Shown piece after piece: positions 1 to 7,536 of a DNA stretch of 10,585 nt. This DNA comes from Falciphora oryzae. Lineage: Eukaryota > Ascomycota > Sordariomycetes > Magnaporthales > Magnaporthaceae. The translations under genes were made by a program, and so were the position numbers. Below the pieces are notes generated by a model that worked only from the letters and a program-made list of their open reading frames with translations, did not search any database and was not told the DNA's origin. Each line of letters begins with the position of its first letter. Positions within the stretch are counted from its first letter, which is position 1. The DNA lies in assembly GCA_000733355.1 (NCBI GenBank), contig JNVV01000074.1, positions 170,422 through 181,006 of the forward strand, in the 5' to 3' direction.

Positions 1-1
1 C

Positions 2-130
2 TGTCACGGGACCAAGCCCAGCACACCTGTATTTAGCTAGAGATCCGCCGGCCCCCTCCGGGGCCAGCGGTCTTTCCCCTTCGTGCAACAACAAACCTTC
101 AACCTAGTACCCAGCTGCCGCGCCGTAACA
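2..130 (+). mobile_element. Short LTR (solo LTR or right-hand LTR of an element lying to the left)
   Basis: The segment begins TGTCACGG and ends CCGTAACA, an inverted terminal pair with one mismatch and the TG...CA ends usual for LTRs. A TATA-like TATTTAG lies at 30-36 and a pyrimidine-rich stretch leading into CTTCGTGCA at 73-87, so transcription would run rightward. The minus-strand low-complexity ORF to the right stops making sense exactly at this boundary, which suggests the LTR was inserted into it. Base 1 is C, compatible with a target duplication of 131-135 (cgtcc), but the left flank is outside the window. At 129 bp it is short for an LTR. It could instead be a 5' LTR of an element running right, although I see no obvious primer-binding site after 130. 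Confidence 0.5.
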
Positions 131-314
131 CGTCCGTAGACGGAGGGCGATTGCGAGGACGATTGCTACCGTTACTACCATTATTACTATTGCTATTAGC
201 TGTAGCGGCGGGAGCGGCGCGGCTACCGCCCGTGGTTCCGTTGCCGGGATTGCCACCGCGACCGCTACTACCATTACCGCGGGGAGATTTGGGAGCTTTA
301 TTTTTGGGAGCTAT
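131..314 (-). pseudogene. N-terminal piece of a minus-strand retroelement-like ORF (Gag/ORF1-type), start codon ATA, cut by an LTR
   Basis: Read on the minus strand from 314, the frame gives a basic, Pro/Gly/Asn/Ser-rich stretch of about 61 residues (IAPKNKAPKSPRGNGSSG near the start, then Asn/Ser/Gly runs). The first codon is ATA in the context CAACATAGCT, which would be a good fungal start context if it were ATG. The change is CAT to TAT on the plus strand, a CpA-to-TpA step. A long pyrimidine-rich tract precedes it on the coding strand. Such low-complexity basic N-termini occur in Gag or ORF1 proteins of fungal retroelements, but there is no diagnostic domain, so the family is unknown. The coding sense ends at about 131 where the LTR begins; the open frame continues into the LTR only by chance. 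Confidence 0.35.
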
Positions 315-320
315 GTTGTA

Positions 321-468
321 GGAGAATAGGAAACGGAGGGGAAACGAGGAGCGAGCGAGTAGGAACCTAAATGCAAGCAGGAAAAGAGGAAGCGCGGGCA
401 GAAGGGTAGGACCGGAAGCGGTGGTGAAAAGAAAGCGAGAGGGAAAGAGGAAGGAAGGAAAAAGGGCC
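321..468 (-). promoter_or_regulatory. Pyrimidine-rich leader tract before the minus-strand start
   Basis: The plus strand is dominated by A and G here (for example gagggaaagaggaaggaagg near 440), so the minus strand is a C/T-rich tract ending a few bases before the ATA/ATG position at 314. CT-rich tracts just upstream of the start are common in fungal genes, and Copia-1 in this window has the same arrangement before 2598. This supports the minus-strand start but is not proof of promoter function. Confidence 0.35.
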
Positions 469-751
469 TTTTGTAGCTGGGAGAAGGAAGGCCGGTGGAG
501 ACCCGGATCCGGAAGGAAACAAAGGGAAGTTACCACCAGAAACCACAACGCACGATAACGCAGCAACAAAAAAGAGTCACCCAAATAACGCGATCCAAAA
601 AGAGGGAGGCAACCAATAGAAAGATTAGATGCAAGCCACAGAGGCGGACCCGAACCGCACGCGGAGCAACGGCCCCGGAAGCGGGCACCCACCAAAAGCT
701 AAATCACTTAAAGTCACGAAGCAAAACGCCAAACCCGGAGGGCCCGCCCGC

Positions 752-997
752 GGTTGGGACCCGGAGCAGAGCCGGGCCAATTTACGCGAAGAAGCTACAT
801 CAAGGCGCCATAATACGAGTACTAACATAAATATTCCGCTACGAGGGCGAGACCCGATACTAAGGCGCTGCCCCGGTTGGGACCCGGAGCGGAGCCGGGC
901 CAACTTACGCGGAAAAGCTATACCAGGACGCCATAATACGAGTACTAACATAGCCGTTTCGCCACGAGGGCGAGACCCGGTACCGAGACGCTGCCCC
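752..997. repeat. Two-copy tandem repeat, 123-bp unit
   Basis: Units 752-874 and 875-997 both begin ggttgggacccggagc and both contain ccataatacgagtactaaca and cgagggcgagaccc. I estimate about 80-85% identity by eye, with most differences being C/T or G/A transitions. The unit is 41 codons long, so frames stay open on both strands (plus-strand translation shows a GWDPE-SRANLR repeat), and I do not take this as evidence of coding. Confidence 0.85.
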
Positions 998-1302
998 GGC
1001 GCAACATACCCTTATTCCTTTACGTACTTTCCTTTTGTTCCATTGATTATAAGGACGTTTTTACGACGGAACCTTTACGAGCAGTCGCATGAAGATAAGC
1101 AGACGGTACCACTGTTTAATACAGCAGGACCGTATACGAAGAGCAGACATGGTTTTTACTCCTAGGCTCCGGAGCGGGGGCGATACGCACCCGAGCACCC
1201 GAGGACGAGTTCAAGGGTTTTTATATGTAAATATTATATAGTAGAGGCACCGAGGTCTTATATAGACATAACGGTAGTATGAATATATATAAATTCTTGT
1301 TA

Positions 1303-1413
1303 AATTTGGCGTTAAATTGAGCGAATTATTTAATTGTAAAAAAACGCTGTTTAATATGCATTTTTTAAGTGTGTCGCTCGCTTGTGTGTGTCGCTCGCTT
1401 GTGAACCACGTTA
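1303..1413 (-). mobile_element. Tc1/mariner-like transposon end (terminal inverted repeat plus subterminal sequence)
   Basis: This stretch is the reverse complement, with scattered transitions, of 7537-7650. The terminus is at the TA at 1412-1413 (reading inward on the minus strand: acgtggttcacaagcgag). Two copies of tcgctcgcttgtg (1374 and 1391) lie 17 bp apart. Similarity to the right-hand copy stops abruptly at this TA and fades near 1303 on the other side. The TA at the terminus and the short inverted repeat point to a TA-targeting family such as Tc1/mariner or Fot1-like. No transposase is visible; AT-rich sequence from about 1205 to 1303 may be more of the same element. Confidence 0.6.
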
Positions 1414-1831
1414 GTTGTTTAACGGGTTGTACCTAAATACTTAAGTAGGTTTTTTGCAGCGTTAATATGCGTATTAGTAGGCGTTATAAGGTAGCGTGAA
1501 ATCCACTAAACAGTAAAACCGATATCCGGGCGGGTTAAAAGCATTAAATACATAACGGTTCTTATAATCTTTTGTAATAATTTAACTTTAGCAAAAGTTA
1601 TAAACGATCCGCTAGTATCGTTTAGCATACCCGGTAATAAAGGGATATTTATATTTCGAAAATTTTGCAACCCGAAAGCTACTAGTATTTTATCGATATA
1701 CTGGCTTTAATAGATCTAAAAAAGCCTTTTAAGCCTATCTTTTATAATTTAAACACCTAAAAAGTAAATGGCAGGCCCACGGTCTTTTAATGCATACACT
1801 TTGTTTAGTAACTTTTTAAAAGCTTGGATAT
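1414..1831 (-). pseudogene. Copia-type reverse transcriptase fragment (C-terminal part), minus strand
   Basis: On the minus strand from 1831 leftward, one frame without frameshift reads through the C-terminal part of a Ty1/copia reverse transcriptase. It has a FLGV block followed by IIKDR (FLGI-x-I-x-R in relatives), then YIDKILVAFGLQN, then TRPDIGFTV (about 1510-1536), SRYL, and AAKNLLKYLGTTR just before the mariner terminus. These are the family's conserved C-terminal landmarks in the correct order. The in-frame stops are all TAA or TAG. The piece is cut on the left by the TA at 1412-1413 and on the right by the Copia-1 LTR at 1832, so only about 139 codons remain. Its sequence differs from Copia-1 and so represents another copia lineage. 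It is too short for any published open-frame cut-off because of its stops. Confidence 0.8.
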
Positions 1832-1950
1832 TGTTGGAAGGGCAGCAAGAGGTCGCACGACAGGTAGAAGCACGGGCAAGGGGAATCCCTAATGACTAGG
1901 GACTCCGGGACTGAGAGGCCCCGCCTTTTTAACACGGAGGGACCGGCAAT

Positions 1951-2010
1951 GGGGATCACCGGTCATGAACGGTGATCACGGGTCATGCACGGAGATTACC
2001 GGTCATGCAC
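1951..2010. repeat. Three tandem copies of a 20-bp unit in the LTR
   Basis: Units 1951-1970, 1971-1990 and 1991-2010 follow the pattern gg-gat-ac-ggtcatg-ac (for example ggagattaccggtcatgcac). They differ at a few positions only. They sit about 80-140 bp upstream of the TATA-like site, where LTR enhancers or transcription-factor sites are often found. Confidence 0.85.
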
Positions 2011-2103
2011 GGAGGCGGTGCAAGTCGCAAGTCAGGCCCGGCACCGGGACTGGCTTTGGACGACCGCACCCCGCGGCTTCCGTAATTAGGATATATGTAT
2101 CTA

Positions 2104-2126
2104 AAGGGCTCGCACGAGGAGCCCTT
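2104..2126 (+). other. Hairpin downstream of the LTR TATA-like site
   Basis: Arms aagggctc (2104-2111) and gagccctt (2119-2126) form a perfect 8-bp stem with a 7-base loop gcacgag. The loop sequence overlaps a TCGCACGA motif. It would lie near the start of the transcript if 2092-2099 is the TATA box. Confidence 0.6.
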
Positions 2127-2257
2127 CCGTTGTTTCTAAAAAACAGACGACTTTGAATACACAGAATATACCAAAGCCTTTTCACCCCAACTGGTTGATA
2201 TCGATATTAGCGTACTACGAACACTAATTAGTAGGTGGTTATAACCTACAGATTAGC

Positions 2258-2597
2258 AACGTAAAAAGACGGTTCGTACTGGTTAACGAGGTTGTAAATT
2301 CGCTTTGTGCTATCAATTTCGTGCTATTGCCCAAGCAACTTTCCCTTATAAACGGTAATCGGAATTAGGGGAAAGGAACTTAAACGGGTTCACTAACCTT
2401 TCATACGAACGATAGCCGATTAAAAGACGGAGGCTTAGCTCGTGCGGAAAGGGAAGTAAATCGCGCTCCGTTACGCATACCAGCTTTTTAGCATCTTTAT
2501 TTTCTTTTTCCCCCTTTCTTACTTAACATTTCATTTCGTTTTTCCCCCTACCCTTTTATTATACCATTTTTTTACCCTATACCCTCGTACGATCACT
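2258..2597 (+). other. Leader of Copia-1 between LTR and polyprotein; no gene
   Basis: No coding sense is visible. Two loosely similar stretches, aaaagacggttcgtac (about 2261) and aaaagacggaggcttag (about 2419), occur here. The last part (2493-2580) is a marked pyrimidine tract of T-runs and CCCCC blocks ending just before the start codon, typical of fungal leaders. I could not identify a tRNA primer-binding site next to the proposed LTR end. Confidence 0.5.
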
Positions 2598-3399
2598 ATG
2601 TTAGGTAAAAACGAGACCTTAAACACACCCGTCGCCGGACCGGCAGGAACATCGCACAAAGGCCATCCTGGCAGGATTCCCTAGGATTGGCACAAAGAAA
2701 TCGCCGAAGGGACAAATATCCCTTTATTAGCATAGCGCAAATACGTCGACCCCGAACGCTAGGAAAACGACGTCGACCTAACCCAGCCACTTTCGGTTAA
2801 CGAAATCACAACCTATTTCGCACGATCGGTCGCGGAAGCTATTTAGATATCTATTAAAGGCAAAGCGCTACGCCAAACCTTTCGAAAGGAGTTCGCCGGA
2901 TGGATATACGACCTATTTAACCAAATCGGTCGTACGTTTAAAAAGCGGATAAACCAACTTCTAATGGAAAATGGAACCCATATCCTAAAAGGAACAGTAA
3001 CGGTTAGGTTTATGCGAATATTAGACCCTATATTTCCAGACACTTTGTACGAAACACCCACTTTGCAGCTAGCGCAACTAGCACGTCTATCCCGGATATT
3101 ACAGTTTGAATAACAAGCATCCTTGCACGACGTAGCCTTAGCTCGGCCAGCCGTTACTCCGGCTAAAGCAATCTCAATAGCAATCCCTACCGTAAAAGTA
3201 AAACAGCTTTACGATAATACGGACTTCGTACGGGAACAAACACAAATGTCCAAAATCATCCTATTAAAAGCACGTACGACATAGGAAGTTTGGAATTTCC
3301 TATAGCTCCCGGAGGATTAAACCCCTTGCACGACCATTCCTTCGATAAAATATAACCTGCCCCCGAAGCTGCCGGTATATAGCTACCCGCTAAAACCAA

Positions 3400-4210
3400 A
3401 TAAAATTTCAGCTTTCCAAAAGGGATGGAAAACGGACCGGAATTATACCGGCAAACCGTACGATATCCTATTCGATAAAATAAAAGTTTTTATCAGCTGC
3501 TATTAACGATTTCAAATTAAAAAAAACTAATACCACGTTATTTTCCCCGATATCCTATCAGGCCGTGCGGAAAATTTTTATATCAACTATATCGGATTTA
3601 GAAAGCGATAGGACGAAATGTACAAGCTTTTCGATTTTTATTTCAATTCGAAAATTAACCATACGCTTTATTAAACAAATTGGACGTTAACGACGTTCGT
3701 ACAAATGCGCTAAGCCCATCCAAATAAAACATTGCCCGAAATGCTGGAAACGATATTGGATAAGTTTTAGCTCGCATAAAAAGCTTTGGGTAAAAGCTAC
3801 TAAGGGGAAAGTGCCTTCCATACGGTCGTTATTTAAGCATACCGTAAAATGCTGGAATTCGAAATCGCACTCCTTACTTAAAAGCTAACGTACGAAACTT
3901 TGTTCGCAAATTTTCGGGCAGCACTATAAGTAATAATAGATCGCACAAGCAGGACCCAATTCCTGTTAGAAAAAGGACCGTACGACGCTAACTATACGGA
4001 CTGACGGTATTATAACAATAACAAATTTCGGACGGGCTAAAGCGGCAACTTCCGGACAAGCGGCGGCGGCAATTACCAGCTAAATAGCAACTTTTAATAT
4101 CGTACGAAATTGCGCTACTATGTATGCAAAAAAAAGGATACTAGTTAACGAAGCACTTACGTAAAAAACAGGAAGGTGCGAAATAACGGTACTTTTAAAC
4201 GTGCGAAAAC
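3400..4210 (+). other. Copia-1 Gag core and degraded zinc knuckle
   Basis: The stretch beginning with KISAFQKGWKTDRNYTGKPY (about 3402) matches the conserved Gag core shared with Copia-2, where the corresponding part reads AYSYTGEQYDIFNDK. Further shared points are GRA, a TNW or INW-type block and LDK followed by ALG. At the end, a zinc-knuckle position is recognisable (YYVC at about 4116-4127). The first expected Cys is TAC, a TGC-to-TAC change, and later ligands are also altered or replaced. It would have bound and packaged element RNA; it is no longer intact. Confidence 0.65.
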
Positions 4211-4219
4211 CTAAGCAAC

Positions 4220-4800
4220 GAAAAAGATAACTTCGAAGCATTCCTTTAAAACCACGAAGGCTTACTACTATCGTACGATAAAAAGGAAGATAAATAAGCT
4301 CAAGTACTATTAGTGCAATACCTTTAAGATTATATTTACCTTTATCGCACGGTTAGCAAAAACATTTACTAAGCTAGTTTAAACGAAGCGTCAAACTAGT
4401 TCGTATTGCACAATTAATACAATACGACCTACCAAAGCGAGCTTTAAAATACCGGCGCCGCACGAGTTTCTATAGTCGGAAAATGCCAAATAGAAGCATA
4501 TTTAAAAAAGAACCCCCGTATAAAAAATCGATTAAACGCTAAGATTAACGGAAATAAAATTTGGAGGAAATAATATAAAAGCCTCTATCGGTATAATGTG
4601 GATAGAAAACCCTTTCGGGGAAGTTACTTACTATATTTTAAACTCCCAAACCCCATTTTTATTTTGTTTGCATAACGCCAACAAATTAAAATGTTATTTT
4701 AATAACGTCGACGATAACATTATACGAAAGAACGGAATAACTATTCCTATAATTAGGAAATAAAGGCACCTATTTTTTAACGTAGGTAGTGCGGAAACAG
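4220..4800 (+). other. Copia-1 protease region, active site not recognisable
   Basis: The frame continues with KIPAPHEFL, FGEVTYYILNSQTPFLFCL (about 4613-4670) and CYFNNVDDN, which match the segment following the aspartic protease triad in fungal copia polyproteins. The expected Asp-Thr-Gly triad should lie around 4350-4420, but I find no D-T-G there; several stops and changes fall in that stretch. Copia-2 keeps a clear D-T-G-A at the same relative place. Confidence 0.5.
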
Positions 4801-5700
4801 CAGCATTCCTAATGGAAAAAAAGCTTAGGAAGCTCCATCAAAGGTTCGGACACCCTCGTACGGAGCGCCTCCATCGATTTTTAAAAGAAGCAGGATATTT
4901 TAACGTAAAAGAAAAAATCTTAGAAGAAATTAGCAAAATGTGCTACTATTGCCAAACATACAACCCAACCCCCTAACGGTTTAAATTTTCAATTAAAAAC
5001 AATTGCGAGTTTAATTACGAAATCGTTATTGATATCGTATATTTGGGAAGGAAAAACGCATTGCACGTTATCGATGTAGCAATATCCTTTCAAATTGCGA
5101 CGTTCGTACGATCACTGTCAGCTTAAAACGTATAAAACGCCTTTTACAAATGCTAGATCTTTGCTTACCAAAGGCCACTAAACACCATTTCGCACGACCT
5201 TAGCACGAACTTTTTATCAGAAATATTCCGCAATTACGCTAAGGTAATAAAAATATCGTATAAAAAGATGCTAATAAAAACCCACTGGGCTATCGGAAAA
5301 ATCGAACGAACGCACTAACCTTTTAAAAAAGCGTACGATATCCTAAAAGAAGAATTTGGATATTGTACGGATAACGAAATATTATTGCAAATTGCAATTA
5401 AAGCATTAAACGATACAGCAGGACCTAACGGCCTCGTACTAACCCTACTAATTTTTAATGCCTACTTTCGGATTAACTAAAACTCTATTCCGTTTCCAAA
5501 TATCGTACGAAAAGCAAAAGCAATCTAAAAAGCAATAAAAATGTTGTGGAATATCCGTGCAAAGGTCGAAGTCAGCCGAGCACTAAATACCCGGAACGGA
5601 CCTCGCACGTACAACTTATTGCAACTTCCTTTCGGTAATAAAGTTTTCGTTTGGAGAGAAAAGAAGGGCTGGACCGGACCGCACGTTTTTTAAATAACCG
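4801..5700 (+). other. Copia-1 integrase domain with HHCC and D,D35E residues still visible
   Basis: The zinc-binding N-terminal domain reads LHQRFGHPRTERL then MCYYCQ, giving His at 4836 and 4851 and Cys at 4941 and 4950 (H-x4-H-x29-C-x2-C). The catalytic core has Asp at 5031 (VIDIVYL), Asp at 5196 (HDLSTNF) and Glu at 5304 (GKIERTH), a D-x54-D-x35-E spacing that is canonical for retroviral-type integrases. The C-terminal part includes KKGWTGPHVF (about 5665). Several TAA/TAG stops interrupt the domain, so no full protein can be made, but the catalytic residues themselves survive. It would insert element cDNA in the nucleus. Confidence 0.85.
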
Positions 5701-5984
5701 ATTAATCTAATGTCACCGTTTTTACAAACAGCGGACCAAAGGTATTCCAACTAACATAAGCCAAACCATACATCCGTAATCCGGAAAAGGAAAACGATAA
5801 ACCAAACCTATCGTACAAAGCCCCAAAAAAGATAGATAATAAACCAAAGCCATCGTACGAAGCTTCCGAAGCAATAAAAGCTACCGCCTAATTTAACCCG
5901 GCCATTCCCCCTAAACGAAGCAAGGGAAGACCGAGGAAAAACGCATAGCTAACAGCATACCTAACTGCTAAAAAAAAAGGTAAT

Positions 5985-6765
5985 TAGGAACTAGCCCTAT
6001 CACTTCGTACGGAAGGAAAAATCACTACAGCAGAAAAGCTGTTCGAAGAATCCAACGCGGCAGAAATTAATAACCTCATCGCACGAGGTACCATCAAAAT
6101 CGCTAAATACGATCCAAACAAGCACGCCGGACTCCGGATATGGGATACCCGCTTCGTACGAAAAGTAAAAGGGAAAACCTCGAACCATCTGTACGAAAAA
6201 ACGAGGATAGTTGCGTAAGGGTTTAACGATTCCGAAAAGGAGGAACTCCTTACCCAAGCTCTAACCATCCAACGGATAAACCAGCGCTTACTCTTTAGCA
6301 TCGGCCCGATTTTAATAGAAGAGTTAGGAGCATCGTGCAAAGCAAAAAACATTACCCAAATATACATTTAGTCCAAAAAAAAGCTCGTACGAACAGTTAT
6401 TGCAAACCTGCTAAAGGAAATCCGCTATAAGTACCTAACGGATTTTATTTTATAAATATAAAAGCCACTGTACGAAATGGCAAAATCTGGAACCTACTAA
6501 TGGAAAACCTACTATTCCCACTATCGCGAAGCACTAGGAATAAAAGCTTTATCGTACGACCTTTGCCTATTATTTACAGCAACCGGACGACAAAAGTTTG
6601 GCATTACGGGCATGCAAATAAATGATACGCTTAACTTTACAACGACAGCATTTTTGGACCTAAAGGAGAAAAAGCTGCACGAAGCCAACTTCCAAACTAA
6701 ACCGAAAACCTTCCTTTCATACAACAACTACCTGGAATTTAATGGATGCAAGTTCGAATTTTAAA
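5985..6765 (+). other. Copia-1 reverse transcriptase domain, catalytic Asp residues partly lost
   Basis: The domain starts with SLRTEGKITTAEKLF and LIARGTIKI, then IWDTRFVRKVK, LYEKTRIVA, LTQALTIQRINQRL, NITQIYI, KPLYEMAKSGTYWWKTYY, YDLCLLF and FGITGMQINDTLNF. These match conserved copia RT blocks. The first catalytic Asp, expected before ITQ, is Asn (AAC at 6348). The Y-x-D-D box, which in this fungal group is usually a x-D-D-T-L form, reads I-N-D-T-L with Asn at 6621 and Asp at 6624. So even apart from stops the polymerase would be dead. The 5984-6367 and 6000-6257 minus-strand open frames are shadows of this domain. Confidence 0.85.
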
Positions 6766-7019
6766 GAAAAAATATTACGGTCGTGTAAAAAAGGCAACTT
6801 AACTAACTCCAACTGGTAAAACCAAAAGCCGAGGACGCAGCATAACAATATATTACCTAACGCGTACGAAGTGCATATGTAGCAACCATCTGTTAACCAA
6901 AAACAGCGTACGACCTATTTGTAGCAGCCCAGGTAAACAACCTAAGCAAAAAGGACATTGATAAATTGAATTAGCGGCTCTAATAGCAAATAGATAACCT
7001 ATAACGAGGATTTAACTAC

Positions 7020-7410
7020 CTTCTTTTAGATTTAGCTCGCACGAAGCTATTTATTTTTGCAGATAGATTATTCGCTAACAATAAAAACCTAACATTATAA
7101 TTTAGCTACCTGATCGTACTAGCAAAAGAAATAGGTCGTACGGAAACGTTATTCTTTATTTAAGGGAATATCCTTTATTAGTTATTTACTAAATGCAAGC
7201 AAGTGACGAGGAACGTGCTAGCAAGCGAATTATACGGTATAACAACTGGTTTTAATAGCGGCTTTGCACTTAGCAGCACATTAAAACGGATTATTTCTAT
7301 TTTAAGCATCGCACGCATCCCGACCATTATTTGCATAAATTCCAAATTATTATACGAATGCTTGGTAAAATTAGGCAGTATAACGGAAAAAAAATTAATA
7401 ATCGACATTA
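7020..7410 (+). other. Copia-1 RNase H domain, truncated at 7411
   Basis: KLFIFADRLFANNKNL (Asp at 7062), KCKQVTRNVLASELYGI (Glu at 7227) and ICINSKLLYECLVKLGS match the RNase H landmarks TD-x-SFANN, ASELYG and TDSKSLYDCL of this copia group. The third acidic position is Asn (AAT at 7338) instead of Asp. The longest stop-free part runs from 7203 to the break. Coding sense ends after KKLIIDI, right where the TA and mariner-like terminus begin at 7411, so the remaining RNase H end and the 3' LTR are absent here. Confidence 0.85.
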
Positions 7411-7536
7411 TAACGTGGTTCACAAGCGAGTGGACCATACAAGCGAGTGGGCCACTTCCAAATCCCATACTAAACGCCGTTTCCGACCCCCTTGCCAAAT
7501 CGACCAATTTTTATCTAAATCGATTAAATTTTGGCA
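7411..7536 (+). mobile_element. Tc1/mariner-like transposon left end A, inserted in Copia-1 RNase H
   Basis: TA at 7411-7412 is followed by acgtggttcacaagcgag, the same terminus seen inverted at 1413. Two ACAAGCGAGTG copies stand 17 bp apart (7421 and 7438). A subterminal catactaaacgccgttt (about 7468) is shared with the next copy. The adjoining Copia-1 frame ends exactly here, which shows insertion at a TA. No transposase follows; after about 125 bp a second, related terminus begins. Confidence 0.65.

Larger units (their letters stand above)
315..1205 (-). other. Presumed 5' leader of the minus-strand element; no gene recognised
   Basis: This mostly GC-rich stretch carries a purine-rich block at 321-468 (pyrimidine-rich on the minus strand) and a two-copy 123-bp repeat at 752-997. 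Open frames exist on both strands across it, including a plus-strand one at 629-1165, but none shows a known domain, and the repeat unit being a multiple of three keeps frames open by itself. The drop to AT-rich sequence near 1205 may mark the outer end of the minus-strand element against the mariner-like sequence; I cannot fix that boundary. Tandem repeats in the leader would suit a LINE or an LTR element. Confidence 0.3.
1832..2257 (+). mobile_element. 5' LTR of Copia-1
   Basis: It begins TGTTGGAAGG precisely where the minus-strand reverse-transcriptase fragment loses its coding sense. It carries a TATA-like TATATGTA (2092-2099), a hairpin and a short tandem repeat, and is followed by a leader and a copia polyprotein on the same strand. 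The right end is uncertain; the best candidate is TTAGCAACG near 2249-2257, with the usual terminal CAACA altered by one base. The possible target duplication is 1827-1831 (gatat), whose partner would lie beyond the lost 3' LTR. The GC-rich part retains many CpA and TpG steps and looks less RIP-mutated than the coding region. Confidence 0.6.
2598..7410 (+). pseudogene. Copia-1 polyprotein (Gag-protease-integrase-RT-RNase H), RIP-degraded, 3' end lost
   Basis: From ATG at 2598 a single reading frame, about 1,604 codons, carries recognisable Ty1/copia domains in the order Gag, protease region, integrase, reverse transcriptase, RNase H. I count roughly 60 internal stops, nearly all TAA or TAG (one TGA at 4002), and no net frameshift: landmarks at 2598, 4836, 5196, 6600 and 7203 are all in the same phase. 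This fits point mutation of CAA, CAG and TGG with no net length change. ATG 2598 is chosen because it is in phase and directly follows the pyrimidine tract. The frame is cut at 7411 within RNase H by a mariner-like terminus, so the C-terminus and 3' LTR are missing. The element cannot encode a working polyprotein. The protein family resembles the common fungal copia group with a TRG-rich RT entry and a modified Y-x-D-D box. Confidence 0.9.

Noticed and set aside
99..695. Whole minus-strand 198-codon frame as a gene
   Set aside because: Its first part is the pyrimidine-rich leader read as Leu/Phe/Ser-rich protein, and its end runs into an LTR. Only 131-314 looks coding.
629..1165. Plus-strand 178-codon open frame with a 41-residue repeat
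   Set aside because: The repeat unit is a multiple of three, so frames stay open on both strands; there is no known domain and the minus strand has the better case for a gene.
1965..2185. Small open frames on both strands in the LTR
   Set aside because: They come from the 20-bp repeat and GC-rich LTR sequence, have no domain, and fall across promoter-like features.
5984..6727. Minus-strand open frames here
   Set aside because: They lie opposite the Copia-1 reverse transcriptase domain, whose plus-strand frame matches the family; RIP lowers stops on the opposite strand.
2598..7410. Reassigned stop codons (alternative genetic code)
   Set aside because: TAA and TAG occur at Gln- and Trp-type positions as RIP predicts, and several catalytic residues are lost too, so decay is the simpler explanation.
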